Assembly: GCF_963675165.1 (NCBI RefSeq)
Contig: NC_087391.1
Location: 1,631,001-1,695,000, forward strand
Origin: Halichondria panicea
Taxonomy: Eukaryota > Porifera > Demospongiae > Suberitida > Halichondriidae
Direction: 5' to 3'
DNA length: 64,000 nt
Shown here: piece after piece, positions 1 through 12,200 of the stretch
How the letters are laid out: the number at the start of each line of letters is the position of its first letter
Position numbering within the stretch: the first letter of the stretch is position 1
Position numbers and translations under genes: made by a program
The notes under the pieces: model-generated
The model's database searches: none
Told to the model about the DNA's origin: nothing
What the model saw: only the letters and a program-made list of their open reading frames with translations

Positions 1-164
1 TATGAGGTAGTATCGGCAGACGCTCTTTTCCCGGGAAATGTTTTCTTCACCTACACACGTTTACAAGTTCAATGGTGGCTCATGATGTCAACTGCTGATG
101 TAACTAGCCTAAACAAACTTATATTGAAGCTAGGAAGAGTACAGATGCTACTCTATAGTTACTT

Positions 165-440
165 ACCAGGTCCAGGAACTTGATCCGTCTCAAGAGCTTC
201 ATGAGCTTCTTCCTCTGGCTCTTTATTTTCTAGCTTGAACTCTGAGGAGTAGCTTCCTATCTGGTTATGATCCCAGTCACTCCCCTATGACTCAACAGGG
301 CCATAGGCATCGATATCCTCACTGTCTAGCTGCACTAGAGCCTCGCTAAGATTATGATACGAAGATCTTGTAGCAATTATCAATTGGTCACTTTTCTTTT
401 GACAATACTGTATGAAGCGTACCTCGAGGCAGCACAATGA
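165..440 (-). pseudogene. Possible minus-strand exon with an in-frame TAG
   Basis: On the minus strand one frame stays open from about 440 down to a TAG at 285-287, then continues in the same frame to a good splice donor (CCTG then GTAAGT, near 169). The predicted peptide is rich in Glu after the stop. It could be a decayed exon of a neighbouring gene or chance coding potential. No family is recognised and no acceptor is clear. Confidence 0.2.
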
Positions 441-798
441 AAATGCCACGTGAAAAAAAAAGCTCAATGTGCATGTGCTGGTACCTACAGCGTATGCATA
501 GCTTCAACACAGCCCGCACACTCATTTTTTGAAAATTAACAGTAGCCATAATGCCTATAGGCGGCTAAAGCGGTGAAAGGATTAAAGTATGTGAAGTTTG
601 GGAAAAGCGGGTATAATTTTTGTGGTTGAGCAACAGTTCATGGGATATATTTTTGTGGCTGCGTGCATGCAGGTAAAGGTTTTTTATTCGTGGGTAAAAT
701 AATATCACAAGTATTCAATCCACAAAAAACTACAAGATTTTTACCCCCTTCCCTAAAAATTGCCTGATAATTATGTTGAAGCCATAAATTACATAATA

Positions 799-932
799 GT
801 TAGACACTGTTTTGGAGGTGTGTATGGGATTTAGAAGCCCAAGGCACTGATTTAGTATCCCGAGCGTAGCGAGGGTACTACAAGTGGCTGAGGGCTTCTA
901 AATCACATGGACACCGACAAACAGTGTCTAAC
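799..932. mobile_element. Short MITE with ~40-bp terminal inverted repeats
   Basis: GTTAGACACTGTTTTGG at the left is mirrored by AAACAGTGTCTAAC at the right, and the inner segments with GATTTAGAAGCCC and GGGCTTCTAAATC also pair. The centre contains CGAGCGTAGCGAGGG, a motif reused in another element of this window near 58,683. No coding capacity. Confidence 0.6.
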
Positions 933-2626
933 TCATTTAGATACTAGTGTGCATGCCCAAACTGCTTTACTACAATGCAATTACTTGACAACGGAATACT
1001 AGGTATACTAAGTCCCATAGTATACCTGCTGCACTTTTCCCATGTACTTCCCATGTAGATCTTATCAACTAGTGTCTAAAGTTTATTATTATACCTTACT
1101 CGTACTATAGCCTCGATCCCAGGCTCAAGAAAGAATAGAGGTAAAGTTAAGAAAAGGAGAGCCTGGTATGCGAAGTCACGTGCATGACGGTAGAAGGGTA
1201 GAAGGGTAAAATTGAGCGTGGGCAGGTAGACGTTGAGATATTGGACTGTCCACCTCGATCTCTTTGACTAATAAACTTTGTGGGCAGGACTGTACTGGTG
1301 ACATGCATGACCATAGACTTGGAATTGGCAAGCAGTTTATGTGTTATATAAGCTTGCTAGCTATATTTGCTAGTACTAGATTGTCTAGATCTAACTAGAT
1401 TCTACTATTTATATTCAGTTTTGTTGTGCCATGCTGAGCTAGATTTGCTAGATCTGCTAGATTAATAGCTTAGTCATCATTATGCCTCGGTGCACATGTG
1501 CAAGCGAGGTATACGGTAGTGTATGTGTGTCTGTGTAGACTGCTACAGCTGCTCAAGGATGAATGAAGAGTTTTTATAGGCTTCTAGTCATGTTTACTTG
1601 GATTTCAATTCATGGATTTGCAAAATAATGCTTCGTTCTCGAGTTATGCCTAGTTTTGCTTACTTGGAATGCCATTGCAGCCTTTTCAGAAGAGCAGTAG
1701 CCAAACTTGTTTACCAAGTTTTGCTACTCTACTTAGTATAGTTAGCTCTAGCACTACAACACTAGCTATTGGTAGCTGCAAGAGTGAGAAGAGAGCTGCA
1801 AGGCTCTGCTGATGCAGCCATTAATTTTAGACTTTAACTTTTGGCATCAATCATTTTTAACAACAATCATGGTCGATCATTACCCATGCATGTACTCTTC
1901 GAGTTGCATGCAGCAAGTTCATTATGTAGTAGCTTTATGTTATGTAGCTTTGGCATCTCCACCGAGGCATCAGCACCTGCGGTGCTTTCATTTATCTAGG
2001 TAGCTAATATAAGCTACTTGCTATCAGAGCTGGGCATGCTGGTTCTGCACTGAGCTTGGTCTCTCAGTCTGCCTCCTGGCCTTATAAACTTTGGTAGAGA
2101 TTTCTAGTGTCTTAATTAATGCGTGGGAGAATACCCTACGTCACGATTGTGGGCCATATCACCCATATTCATAAAAATGTATGTGGATTACGCGACTTCG
2201 CATACCAGGCTTTACTTCTTTTTTTCACGTCCATCATGTCATTCTTTAGTGCCTCCCATCATCTCTAGCTTATTTATATTGAGAACAGACAAGAACAAGA
2301 AAAAGTAAGGCCTGGGGACAAGGCTACTCATACTATTCAGTGTCGCGTATAGGAATTTAGTTACAACAACAGAGATTAATGCAGCAAACAATACATTAAG
2401 AGACTACTATTATAAGGTTATAGATTGGTAGTAATTTCAGATCTGTTTTAGGGTACTAATTTGGGGGGATTCCCAAATTCAATGTTATTTTGTCGGATAT
2501 AGATGATGGTTAGCATACTCTCAAAAGTACATTTTCATTTGTTTTTAATGAGATTCATAAATGCGTTATTCGCTAAAATTAGTACTCGTTTTGTAACATT
2601 AAGAACCTCGATTATCCGGACACCGT

Positions 2627-3806
2627 ATAGCCTCGATTCCAGGCCGCTCAATTGAGAAAGACAGCCTGGTATACACTGTCTGCGCATGCGTCAATTGCCC
2701 CAAGATTCTTGGGGATCGAGATATCTTAGTAAATTAGTCAGTATATTGTATATTTTACAATGATGTCATTGCACAAATCACAGCAGTTTTAATAAAATAA
2801 CACAGCTACTTACAACATTTATGACCTAGACTAGTGACTAGTTTTGTTGTGATGTCTGTTCTGCTCTTGCTCAAGCTCTCTCCAGTGTTGAAAAGTCAGG
2901 TTTTGTCTTCTTTTGTACTGTGGTAGAGTGGTGGGCGTTTTTCTGTCAGTAACCTACCGGCTCTGGCAAGTCTACTTGCTTCCAGACGCTTGTTTGATGC
3001 CATCGATCAGTGCTCCTTGTATGAGCCTAGAGTTGTGATGGCGATTTCTCTCTAATCAACCACGTGGGTGACCATAGTACAAAAGGTTAAGGTTATGGGC
3101 AACAGTTGCACCCATGCATACAAATTTCGCTATGAATATAATTATAAAACCTGCAAAGCCCACAAAGACACTCTCATAATGGTGGTCCAATAGTTCTGCG
3201 TCAGTTTATGAAGCACTGACAGTTTGAAATATAATTATAAGAATGCTAGGGCAGGGCCAAAAACAAAAAATTCAAGTAGACTCATAATTAGAGAAGAGTT
3301 ATTCTTGTTTTAGTCTGCTTTCTTTCTGTTCTACTGAGTAATCCAGGTATGTTCTCAAGTACTGAGCTCTCTATGGAATGAAAAAGGAGGATCTGGTTAT
3401 TTCTGGCCCTCCAGTAGGTTGATACCTTGCCATAGACACTGCACATAGACACTGCAAGCCCCTGGTTCTGAGCCTTCTTCTGTCCATAAACTGTTGCAAA
3501 AAAATATATTTTTATACAATCATGTACATGTTGGACCAGCACCTACAATAAGCTTCCATATTTTCTTTTCTAGGTTATGTTGTGCTGTTGAGATATGTAT
3601 ATAAAGTTTGGTACAGCAAAACTATCTTCATTCTCTGCATGGACATAATAATAAACATGTACCTAATTAAATATTCATAAACATTGTTTCCCATAACCTT
3701 AATTGATAAATTACAAAGAGTTTTACTAACAAATTTACTATTGAATCCACCCACGTGCAAACGGTGGTTACCAGGCCCTCTAGTGAGAGGGCTGGGATCG
3801 AGGCTA
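2627..3806. mobile_element. 1.18-kb non-autonomous TAGCCTCGAT-family element
   Basis: The left end reads ATAGCCTCGATTCCAGGCC and the right end GCTGGGATCGAGGCTA, which are inverted repeats. Flanks are GACACCGT on the left and GACACCGG on the right, so an 8-bp target duplication with one mismatch. The subterminal block (AGCCTGGTATAC, then TGCGCATGCG, then a CCCC...GGGG hairpin) matches the left end of the 3.1-kb element at 41,658, indicating one transposon family. It is itself inserted in another TIR element (CTCGATTATCCGG ... CCGGATAATCGAG) ending near 4,048. No transposase ORF is seen, so it would have to be mobilised in trans. Confidence 0.65.
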
Positions 3807-4094
3807 GACACCGGACACCTTGGTTTCAGAGGCAGGCCGGATAACTGAATATGCCGGATAATCGAATAGATAAACCACGCCAGGATCCACTAATTTTATT
3901 GATAAACAGCACTGCCACATGGTTGTCTGCAATAAGCAGGCCTGTCTCCATATAGTAACAGCTGCAACGTGCATGCCCATTTACAGGACACGCCCATTTT
4001 CTGAATTACAAGAAAATTTCCACGCCGGATAATCGAGATTTTACTGTACTACAAATTTAGAATGTTAATTTTGTATCAATTTAATTTCATGTAG

Positions 4095-7000
4095 GTACCT
4101 GATGGATGTGCTGTCACGCTACTCTATGATGTGGAGAGCAATAGCCAAGAACATGAAATACTAACAAATGCCGTCATGGATGTAGCTGTTAAAGGTGCTG
4201 AACGTGTTTTTTTCGAGGTAAACTTATAGTGACATACTTTATTACCCTCTGTCCTACCATGCATGATATGTATATAAACGTTCTGAGATCATTGTATACC
4301 ATTTTTTCCCTAGCAACCGGACAGAGCTCTGAAAAGTTTTACAGATATGACAAGTACAGACTCACAGCTTCTGGGAGTTGTTCTTGGAAAGGTCTTGAAG
4401 AAGCAGTACCCTCAATTGAACCCTGACAACAGTTACTGGATCACGCTTGATGTTCTGCTTAACTGGGTGCTATGGCCAAACTATCTTAAAATAGTTCAGC
4501 AAGGTTACCACTTGCACTGATTGTTTACCACTGTATTTATCAACTTATCCTCCATAGGAAATAAATCTCTACTGAAAGACGGGCTCCCTGAAGAGTGCCA
4601 AGTTGTATGTGTGTGTGCTTCTTCCAAGTTTGAGGAGATCTGCAACAGACTAGAGAAAGCAAATGTTAGTCTCAAGGAGCTCCGTAAAATGAAAGACAAG
4701 GAGAAGCAAGTTCAGCGGTTGTGTGAAGCTGTAACTGGATCAAAAAAGAGTCAATTGTCTTATAAGAGAGTTTCTTGCAGTCTTCATCAAAGGTTTAAAG
4801 AATTTGACCACTTCTCCAGTCGTCGACAGGCTTACCTTGAAGTCTGCATGTGGATTCTAGACCCAAGCAACCCTAAGCAAAGAACTGCTGGTATGTAAGA
4901 CTGTGATATACCTTAATGTTACTATTATAAATGGGGTTTAGCGAATTTAGCAAATGTGCAATTAACGCTAAATTAAGTCCGCGCTAATATATAAAAAAAT
5001 ATATGAATCTTCATTAAAAAAAACTTTTTTCTTTCTTTGAAAATTAATGTACTTTTGAGAGAATGCTAAGCAAGATAGCCCTTTTTTTCCTCTGTATCTG
5101 ACTCCAAACTTTTCCTTTAACCTTAAAACTCATATTGACATGCTTGATCAGGAGCCGCGGCTACTAAATGTTTCATTTTGCTGGGAGAGGAGGCTACGAT
5201 TTAGTTGTCATCAAAAGTTATTTTCACCTCCATAAAAACTTGAACTCTGCCATGAGAAAGTCTTTGTGAAGCACTAACAAGCTGCTACTTGTACCTAGTA
5301 GCTACGTACATGTAGCTAGCTGCTAGTTTTAATAATTTTGTTGGCTGCCATGTGCATAAATGCTAGAGTCAAACTTCACTGAGGCTACTATCTGAGAGCG
5401 GCTACTAAATGTTTCATTTGGCTAGCAAGGGAGGCTACTATTTGAGTGCGGCCTTTATACAAGAGTGGCCTCTGATCGAGCATATACGGTATACATTTTT
5501 TAACAAAATAATCTTGTGCTAATGAATTTGCTACAAATCCACCAAAAAATTAGTACTCTAAACACAGAGAAAAATCTGAAAACACTAAAAGTACTACCCG
5601 TCTATAATACTAACATTATATTTTTAGGAATTCTGGAGCTGAAAGTAGAGATGGAAAAAAATGTTGATCATATGAAGATCAGTGATCTCTGCCAACTAGA
5701 AAATGACAAGTTACAACTTTGTTGCTTGAAATCTGCTCAGCCTCTCGACGTATTTGTGGACAATTTTGCCGTAATGATACGCAAAAGTCCAAATATATTT
5801 ATCTGCAAATTGACCAAGAAATTAAAAGAGGCTTTAGCACCATTAGACACTGAAATTACTGTTAACGATATTTTTTCTAAGATTTGGCAGCCAGCATTCA
5901 CCTTTTGTCAGAATCTTCTGACTGATCTTGCTAATCGGAGCATGAAGCTGGATTTTGTTGACAAGCATCTCACTAACTTTTCCGAAACTCTTTTAAGTGA
6001 TGTAAGGAACTTAGCTGAAGCAATAAGAAGTTGCGGATCCCAATCTACCACCCCACCAGTTCATCAACTCGAACTTGCTGTGAAAAAAGTTTGCGACTAC
6101 TGGCGATTGTGCAGATATGAAGAGGGTGCTCGAGTGTTTCTACAGCTTAGAGATGTTCTCAATCTGAAGGGAGATTTCAGCGTCATTGAAAGCCGTTTTT
6201 CTGTTCAGGTAAACACCTAGCTGCTCAGTATTTGTACATGTATAGGTAAACGCTATAGTTATCGTGTACATGTAGCATGGGTCTCACTTAACGTTTGTAT
6301 AGTTTAGTTTATACTAATGCTTTTGCTTTGTTATGATTATAGCTCAAAGAGTCAATGAAAGACCAAACAATTGATGCCATCGATAATACGTTGGTTGAAA
6401 CTGGTGACTTTTTGAAAGAGATTGTTGATCATCCTTTAAAGCACAAGTGTCTCTATGTTTTTGGCGGATGCCAAGGGTTGATAAAATGGCTTCGAGAGTT
6501 CACCACAAGTAAGTATTGCGCCAAATGCTTTTTTTAGGTCTTAAACCATTTCTCTGCTCAACCTCCTATCATGCACTCCTGCTCCTATCTATATCATTCA
6601 TGTTATCCCATCCGTGCCCATTATGGAAGCAGCAGGGATACATGTATGCATGCATGATTGATTGTTCAGTTGATTCCCCGTACTATTGTTGCCTAAAGAT
6701 CAGTGACACCTACACCTGTACCCTGTACTCCCGTATTGATTAATGCAGCTTCATGTGTTAATTTGATTCTTTTTTCAGGTGTTAACGACATCCAGGGTTT
6801 CGTAACTGTTGCCCTAGCCACTGCTGCTGGAGGAGAGGATGACTTGGCCAGTGACAAGCTATCTCACTTACGAACTGTTGGCAGCGGGTATGCATCACTT
6901 ATCTACGAGGTGAAGGAGTTAGATGGCTACAAAAAGCTTAAGGACAGGTGCAAATCTCTATGGGATGCCTTGGAAAAGAACGGCAATCTGCCGGAATTGC

Positions 7001-7359
7001 TGGTAATTGCATCTATAATTATGTGCATGCATGTGCTTACAATATCTCTATCTGTATGGCAGGTGAGCTGCAACGATGACATTGAGTGGTACAAATCTGT
7101 GAAGGAGACCCAAGGCTCTGTGGAAACCACCTCCTATGGCCAGATGAGTAACATCCTAAAGTATGGCATGTACCGAGTTGGCTTTAAGAAGAACGCTCAG
7201 ACTGTTCATGACCTCATCTCTGTTACTCTGAGCCGGCGTTGCCAGAAGGTAGTGAAGTGGAAGTATTCTTTAGACGAGCTTCGAGACCTTGAGAGCAAGC
7301 TGGTGCTAATTTGTGGGAATAAGGCGGAAAACAGGGCCGAGGTGGATCACTACCTTAAT
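4095..7359 (+). CDS. RNF213-like: RNF213-like exons 1-7: N-terminal helical arm
   Basis: Exons 4,095-4,217; 4,314-4,503; 4,558-4,890; 5,628-6,208; 6,343-6,508; 6,779-7,002; 7,063-7,359. They encode residues 1 to about 638 of the visible product, a helix-rich stretch with few fixed motifs. Matches to the vertebrate arm are visible at block level: LKGDFSV at the end of exon 4, FGGCQGLIKWLRE in exon 5, GGEDDL and GYASLIYEVKELD in exon 6, and NDDIEWYKSVKETQGSVE in exon 7. Exon 1 opens in phase 0 after a TTTCATGTAG acceptor, so an upstream coding exon is required. In RNF213 this arm packs against the AAA ring as a stalk. Confidence 0.85.
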
Positions 7360-9217
7360 GTGAGTAAATATTTGTGTTTGGCTTGTACAGTCACAAATGT
7401 TAGCTGACAAATTTAAGTGTGAATGTTGCTTATATCCTCTGATTTACGTGTTTATATACCCTACCTACCCGCTGCAACAGTGGCCATTGATTCATGTGGC
7501 AACTGTAGCTGTAGTCAATGGAAATTGTAAGATGCATTGTTTGCTGGAGCTTTCTGAGTATGCAGGGTTTTTTTGCACTTAGTATATATGGTCAAGGGCG
7601 TATAAAAGAAGAGAGGGTATGCAACTCACTATCTAGCACACGTAGCTAGCAGAATTTAAATATAGACGAAGGTTAATTGTAACGCCACTAATACGAGGTG
7701 TGGCTTCTGGTCAACCAAATTTCAGCGCTGTGTGGCTAATCGCCCTCTTTTATCTATAATAGCACCCTTTACCCTGTGCTCATTGAGTTAAGTTAGCAGC
7801 TGTAGGTGGTCTACAAATCTTCTGGCACAACAACACTTATAGAACAAACCCCACCCATTTGATGCACATGCTCAGAATGAGCTTTATACCCGCTACTGTA
7901 TAGCGGGTAATTTTCGTGGGGTAAAATATTCGTTATTTTCGTGGGCAGGCTGATTTCCACTAACGTAGGCGTGGCTTATCGGAACGTAGGAATGTCGTGC
8001 AGCCACGAGACTAAACGAATTTTTACTCACGAAAACCACCTTTTCTCGAGTTGAACGAATTTTTTACCCCACAAAACTTACCCGCTATACGGTAATTATT
8101 TAAGTTTTGGAAGACCCGGCCGGATTCGTGAAACAAACGATCAATTTGGTTTGGCCTAAGTAGCTTCATGTCGTAAAGCGCCTCCACCGAAGCCACTGTG
8201 CTTTTATTAATATTCATCCTTATTTTATTTCTCTTTAGCTTTTGCACAGTGCCACTAGGATAGCTGAGCTCTACCTTGACCTGCAAAAAGCTGGAGAAGT
8301 TACCTACACTGATGTTAGTCTTACTTTCCGATGTGCCGTCTTCACTGCAAACCAACTCGGAGACGATGACATCCAATTCAATGAGACCAAGGCAAAGGTT
8401 AAAGTGATTACCCTACAGGATTACATTAGGGCCTTGGATAGACAGTTGATTGCTTGGAAACAGAATGTGAACAATGCTCGTGGGAAGTACTATGAACTAA
8501 ATTATTTCACCACGATTCAACTTCTCCAGCTGAGGAAGGAACTGGGCATGCTCACTCGGCCCAATGCAACCCACATTGTGAAACCCAACGTGCTAATGCT
8601 GCTGAAGAGTATCTCCCCACAAGTGGACAGTAGGGTGGTAGTTGACTCAATGCAGGCATCCACACAATCTGAGCTGATGGACTATGAGGGTGAAGTGGAA
8701 GCCATCACCACTGCTACAGCCATAGCTACAACCACCGATGTTGAAGTTATGGAATCCTCTCCTCTTTTTGGAAAACAAGATCCTCAGCAGTCTATCTCAT
8801 CACCCTCAGCAGCACTCGGACTGTCTTCACTTATGTACGAGGATCTAACTGAGCATCAACAGGAAGCATATGCACATTGTGTTGACTTTTTCGGCTATTC
8901 TAAAAGGCACGTACTGAGAGCGTTTATGGAGTGTGGAAAGGAGACAACTAAATATGACATAGAACAATGGTGTGTCAATAATGAGGACATCACACCAGAG
9001 GAGGAGTGTAGTGTGGGCCCACTTGAGAGGGAGGAAGAGATGACCGACGTCTATGACCCTCTTGACGACTCAGATTCTGATGAGGGCATGGACACAACTA
9101 AAGTCCTGTCAGAATCACAAGCCAGTACTGGTAAGTCATTAGATAAAGTGGTCACCTCGTTTTAAAATACTCTGCTAGTGGGTATATTTTTAAAAATACC
9201 TGAGCCAAATTTACAAT

Positions 9218-9270
<53 letters not shown>

Positions 9271-12200
9271 GATACTTCTGCTGCTGTACTAGAAGGGCCA
9301 CTTTCTAACTTTAGTCTCCAAATTAAGACTGTGGTGACACAAACGGTAGATGAGAGTCACCCAGGAGTGCAGGAGCTAGTAAAAGCAGGTTACGAACCCC
9401 AGGATTGTGTGGAGGCTATAGAACAATCCCTGGGAGATATGCAGGAAGCCATGAAGCTACTGGATGCTAGAGAGATGGGGGAAGGGGCCCAATCTGGAAT
9501 TTTTGTGCGCTCCAAAAGCAAGGAGGAAGAGCCAAATTGGATGGAAGACCAGTAAGTTGCACTATATGTACATGCAAACTATCAGTGTTAAACTGAGTGT
9601 TTTCCAGGGGTGATGCTGAGGCTGATGAAGATAATTTCATAGAGCATCGAGGTTCTGATGCCGGTAGCAGCTTCTTGCAGCTTGATGACCTAGGCCGCGT
9701 GCTAAAAAGTATCAGCACTCTTGTACCAGGTAACTGTACCCCTTTACTGAATCAAAGATGACTAAAAGATTTTTGCTCATGCAGGTGCTGTGGATCAACA
9801 GAGGAGCTTTAACCCAAGTTACCTCAATGCTGGACACCCCAATCTTTTGGTTACTCCACCAGGTATACATATAATTAATAATGTGTATATTGTACGTGTG
9901 ACTTACTATCCTCTTCTGTTTTTAGACGATGTGCTGAGTAGTGTGTTGGCTCTGTACACGGAAGACCACACCCTCCCACTCCCCACACAAGAGGAGGTCC
10001 TTCTTTGTACTTGTAGAACCACCACTGAAGAGGTAGGTTTGTTCATTGAAATCACTGTAGGTGCAATGTAACCTATAAGATTTTAGTAATGCCGACCTTA
10101 TTCTACCATAGTTCATTGTTTTATATGCTTCTCCTCACCCACATCCAGGTCAGTCTGCTGTGGCGACGAGCCATTGATGACCCTGGATACAAAAGAATAT
10201 TTTGTCTGGCTCATGCTGAGAGACTGTCCTACCAGGTCTGTGATGCTGCTCTCAGATCACTGGAGGAGCTGTCTCAGGGAAAGACGCGTAAGTGACTGCA
10301 TGTGCGTATGGAAAAATTGTTGGTGTGAGTGCTGCATGCTGCCACTTAATTTATGTACGTAGCGTTCTATATGTACATGTACTTAATGTGTGCCACTCTT
10401 TAGTTGTACACTACTGTCTGTTATCCCCTTCAAGATTTTGGTTAAGTTTCACCCCTAAGCACTTGAGGGAGAATAGTCTAGCTTCTCCCCCTACACTAGT
10501 CGGCAAATTTTAAAACTAGATAAGGTAAATGGCATTCAAATTACATCTGAGAAGTTCTGAGAAGCTAAAAAAAATTCTCAGGGGACATCGCCCCGAACCT
10601 CCCTTAATTAATTCATTCATCTTCCCCCCAAACCATTAATCCTAGATAGAACCCTGCCTTTGCTGCAGGTTATCATTTGGTCGTGATATGTGGCAAAGAG
10701 AAAGAGGATACATCGCACATCATCTCACGACTGCACTTTAACCGACGAGAAGTGGTCCCCACGCTGGTGGTAGATAATTGTAGGGAATATCTCAAGGCAC
10801 ACTTTGTGCACGACATGGACATGGAGTTGGATTGTCAGGTGACACCCACATCAGACCAACGGGCCTCCATGGTGGATCCTGAAAAGTTAGGTTTTGTATG
10901 AATTTGATTGCTAAAATAAACCTCCCCTTATAGCTCCTGTGTTCGTGTGGTATCCTCCACCCGCTCTGGTATGGGAAAGTCCCTGTACGTTAAGAAGATA
11001 TCTGCGTCTTTGAGACAGGCCATGTCGAACGATGACGTTCATGTCACTATTCCTATCCACGGGCCAGTGGTCACAGCTGACACACTCATGGACTACTTCA
11101 AAAACTACGCAGGGAGAGATAATAGTACTATCTATCACCTGGACATTGCACCACGGGTAAGTACCTTTAGGCCAATTGTGTAGTAGTCAATAGCGAGCAT
11201 CCTGCACCAGGTATTGGCTGAGGTAGACTGTATTCTGTTCTCGCTGCTCATTCTGAATGGGCTGAATGACAGCCGAGGGCTAGTGTGGAGGAGTCATGCC
11301 AGTCACCTCTACATAGTAGAGGTTACCCTACCCGAGAAAACTGTGAGTGTATATATATAGTTGAAATTTGAACCCCTCAGTGCATGCATGTCCTGTTTGT
11401 TTGCTGTTTAGACTCATCAAGAGAGCTTTCAAACTCTTAACCTGCTGAATCTACTACCTACTGTTCATTGTACAAGCCCTAGAGATGTGGCTCTAGTGAG
11501 ACAGCAGCAACTAGGTAAACGATATAGCTGAAGTGATTAGAGAATCTATGCACACACGTATACATCTAATCATGCAGGTGCTGATGTGCTTGGTATGGAT
11601 GATAATGAGTTCAAAGGGGCCACTATTCAGAGAGTGTATCAGTATCTCAGGAGGCATGCAGGTGGTCATAACCTGGACACGTTCTCTTACCAGGGCGGTT
11701 CAGTTGAGGGCAAGGTACAAGACTGCCTCAAGATTATTCTCAGGTGAGTAATTGTTGTTAAGTCAGCTATAATTATGGGTATGTGTTTACTTACTATTGT
11801 TATGTAACCTCCTATAGCAAGTGTGGTATCAGAGACCCCAGCTGGGCAGAAATCCACTATTTTGCAAAGTTTCTGGACATTCAACTCAACTCCTGTGAGA
11901 GCTCGGTGTTCTGTGATGAGACTCTTGTAGGTGATGTCATGTCTGGTCTCAAGGGATTTGTGGTCAAGTTCATGATCAGGATGTCTCAGGTGCATTATTT
12001 TGTAACTGCACAATTATATATAGACAAAGTGTTCAACAAAGTTTCGCATGTTAGTAAGTATCCGGAGTCCCCAGTTTCTGGGGATTATGTGGCGCATGCG
12101 CAAACAGTCGATACCAGGCCCTCTCTTTGAGGAAGAGCGGCCTGGGATCGAGGCTAGTTAGTAAGGTGCGAAGCACTTAATCTTTGATGCTAATTAATTA

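Larger units (their letters stand above)
1..4094. other. Left flank without a supported gene; MITE-rich
   Basis: This 4-kb stretch lies upstream of the first recognisable RNF213-like exon and probably belongs to a long 5' intron or to upstream sequence of that gene. It holds a short MITE (799-932), a diverged copy of the family ending in ATTATGCCTCG (about 1,480-1,750), a fragment of the TACCTTAATG family (about 2,390-2,605), a 1.18-kb TAGCCTCGAT-ended element (2,627-3,806) inserted in a TIR element that ends near 4,048, and scattered AT-rich DNA. I see no convincing + strand coding exon, so the first few hundred codons of the RNF213-like protein must lie further upstream. Confidence 0.6.

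Noticed and set aside
5516-5627. Upstream coding extension of exon 4
   Set aside because: The frame is open into the MITE, but this is transposon sequence; the acceptor AG at 5,626-5,627 gives the phase required by exon 3.
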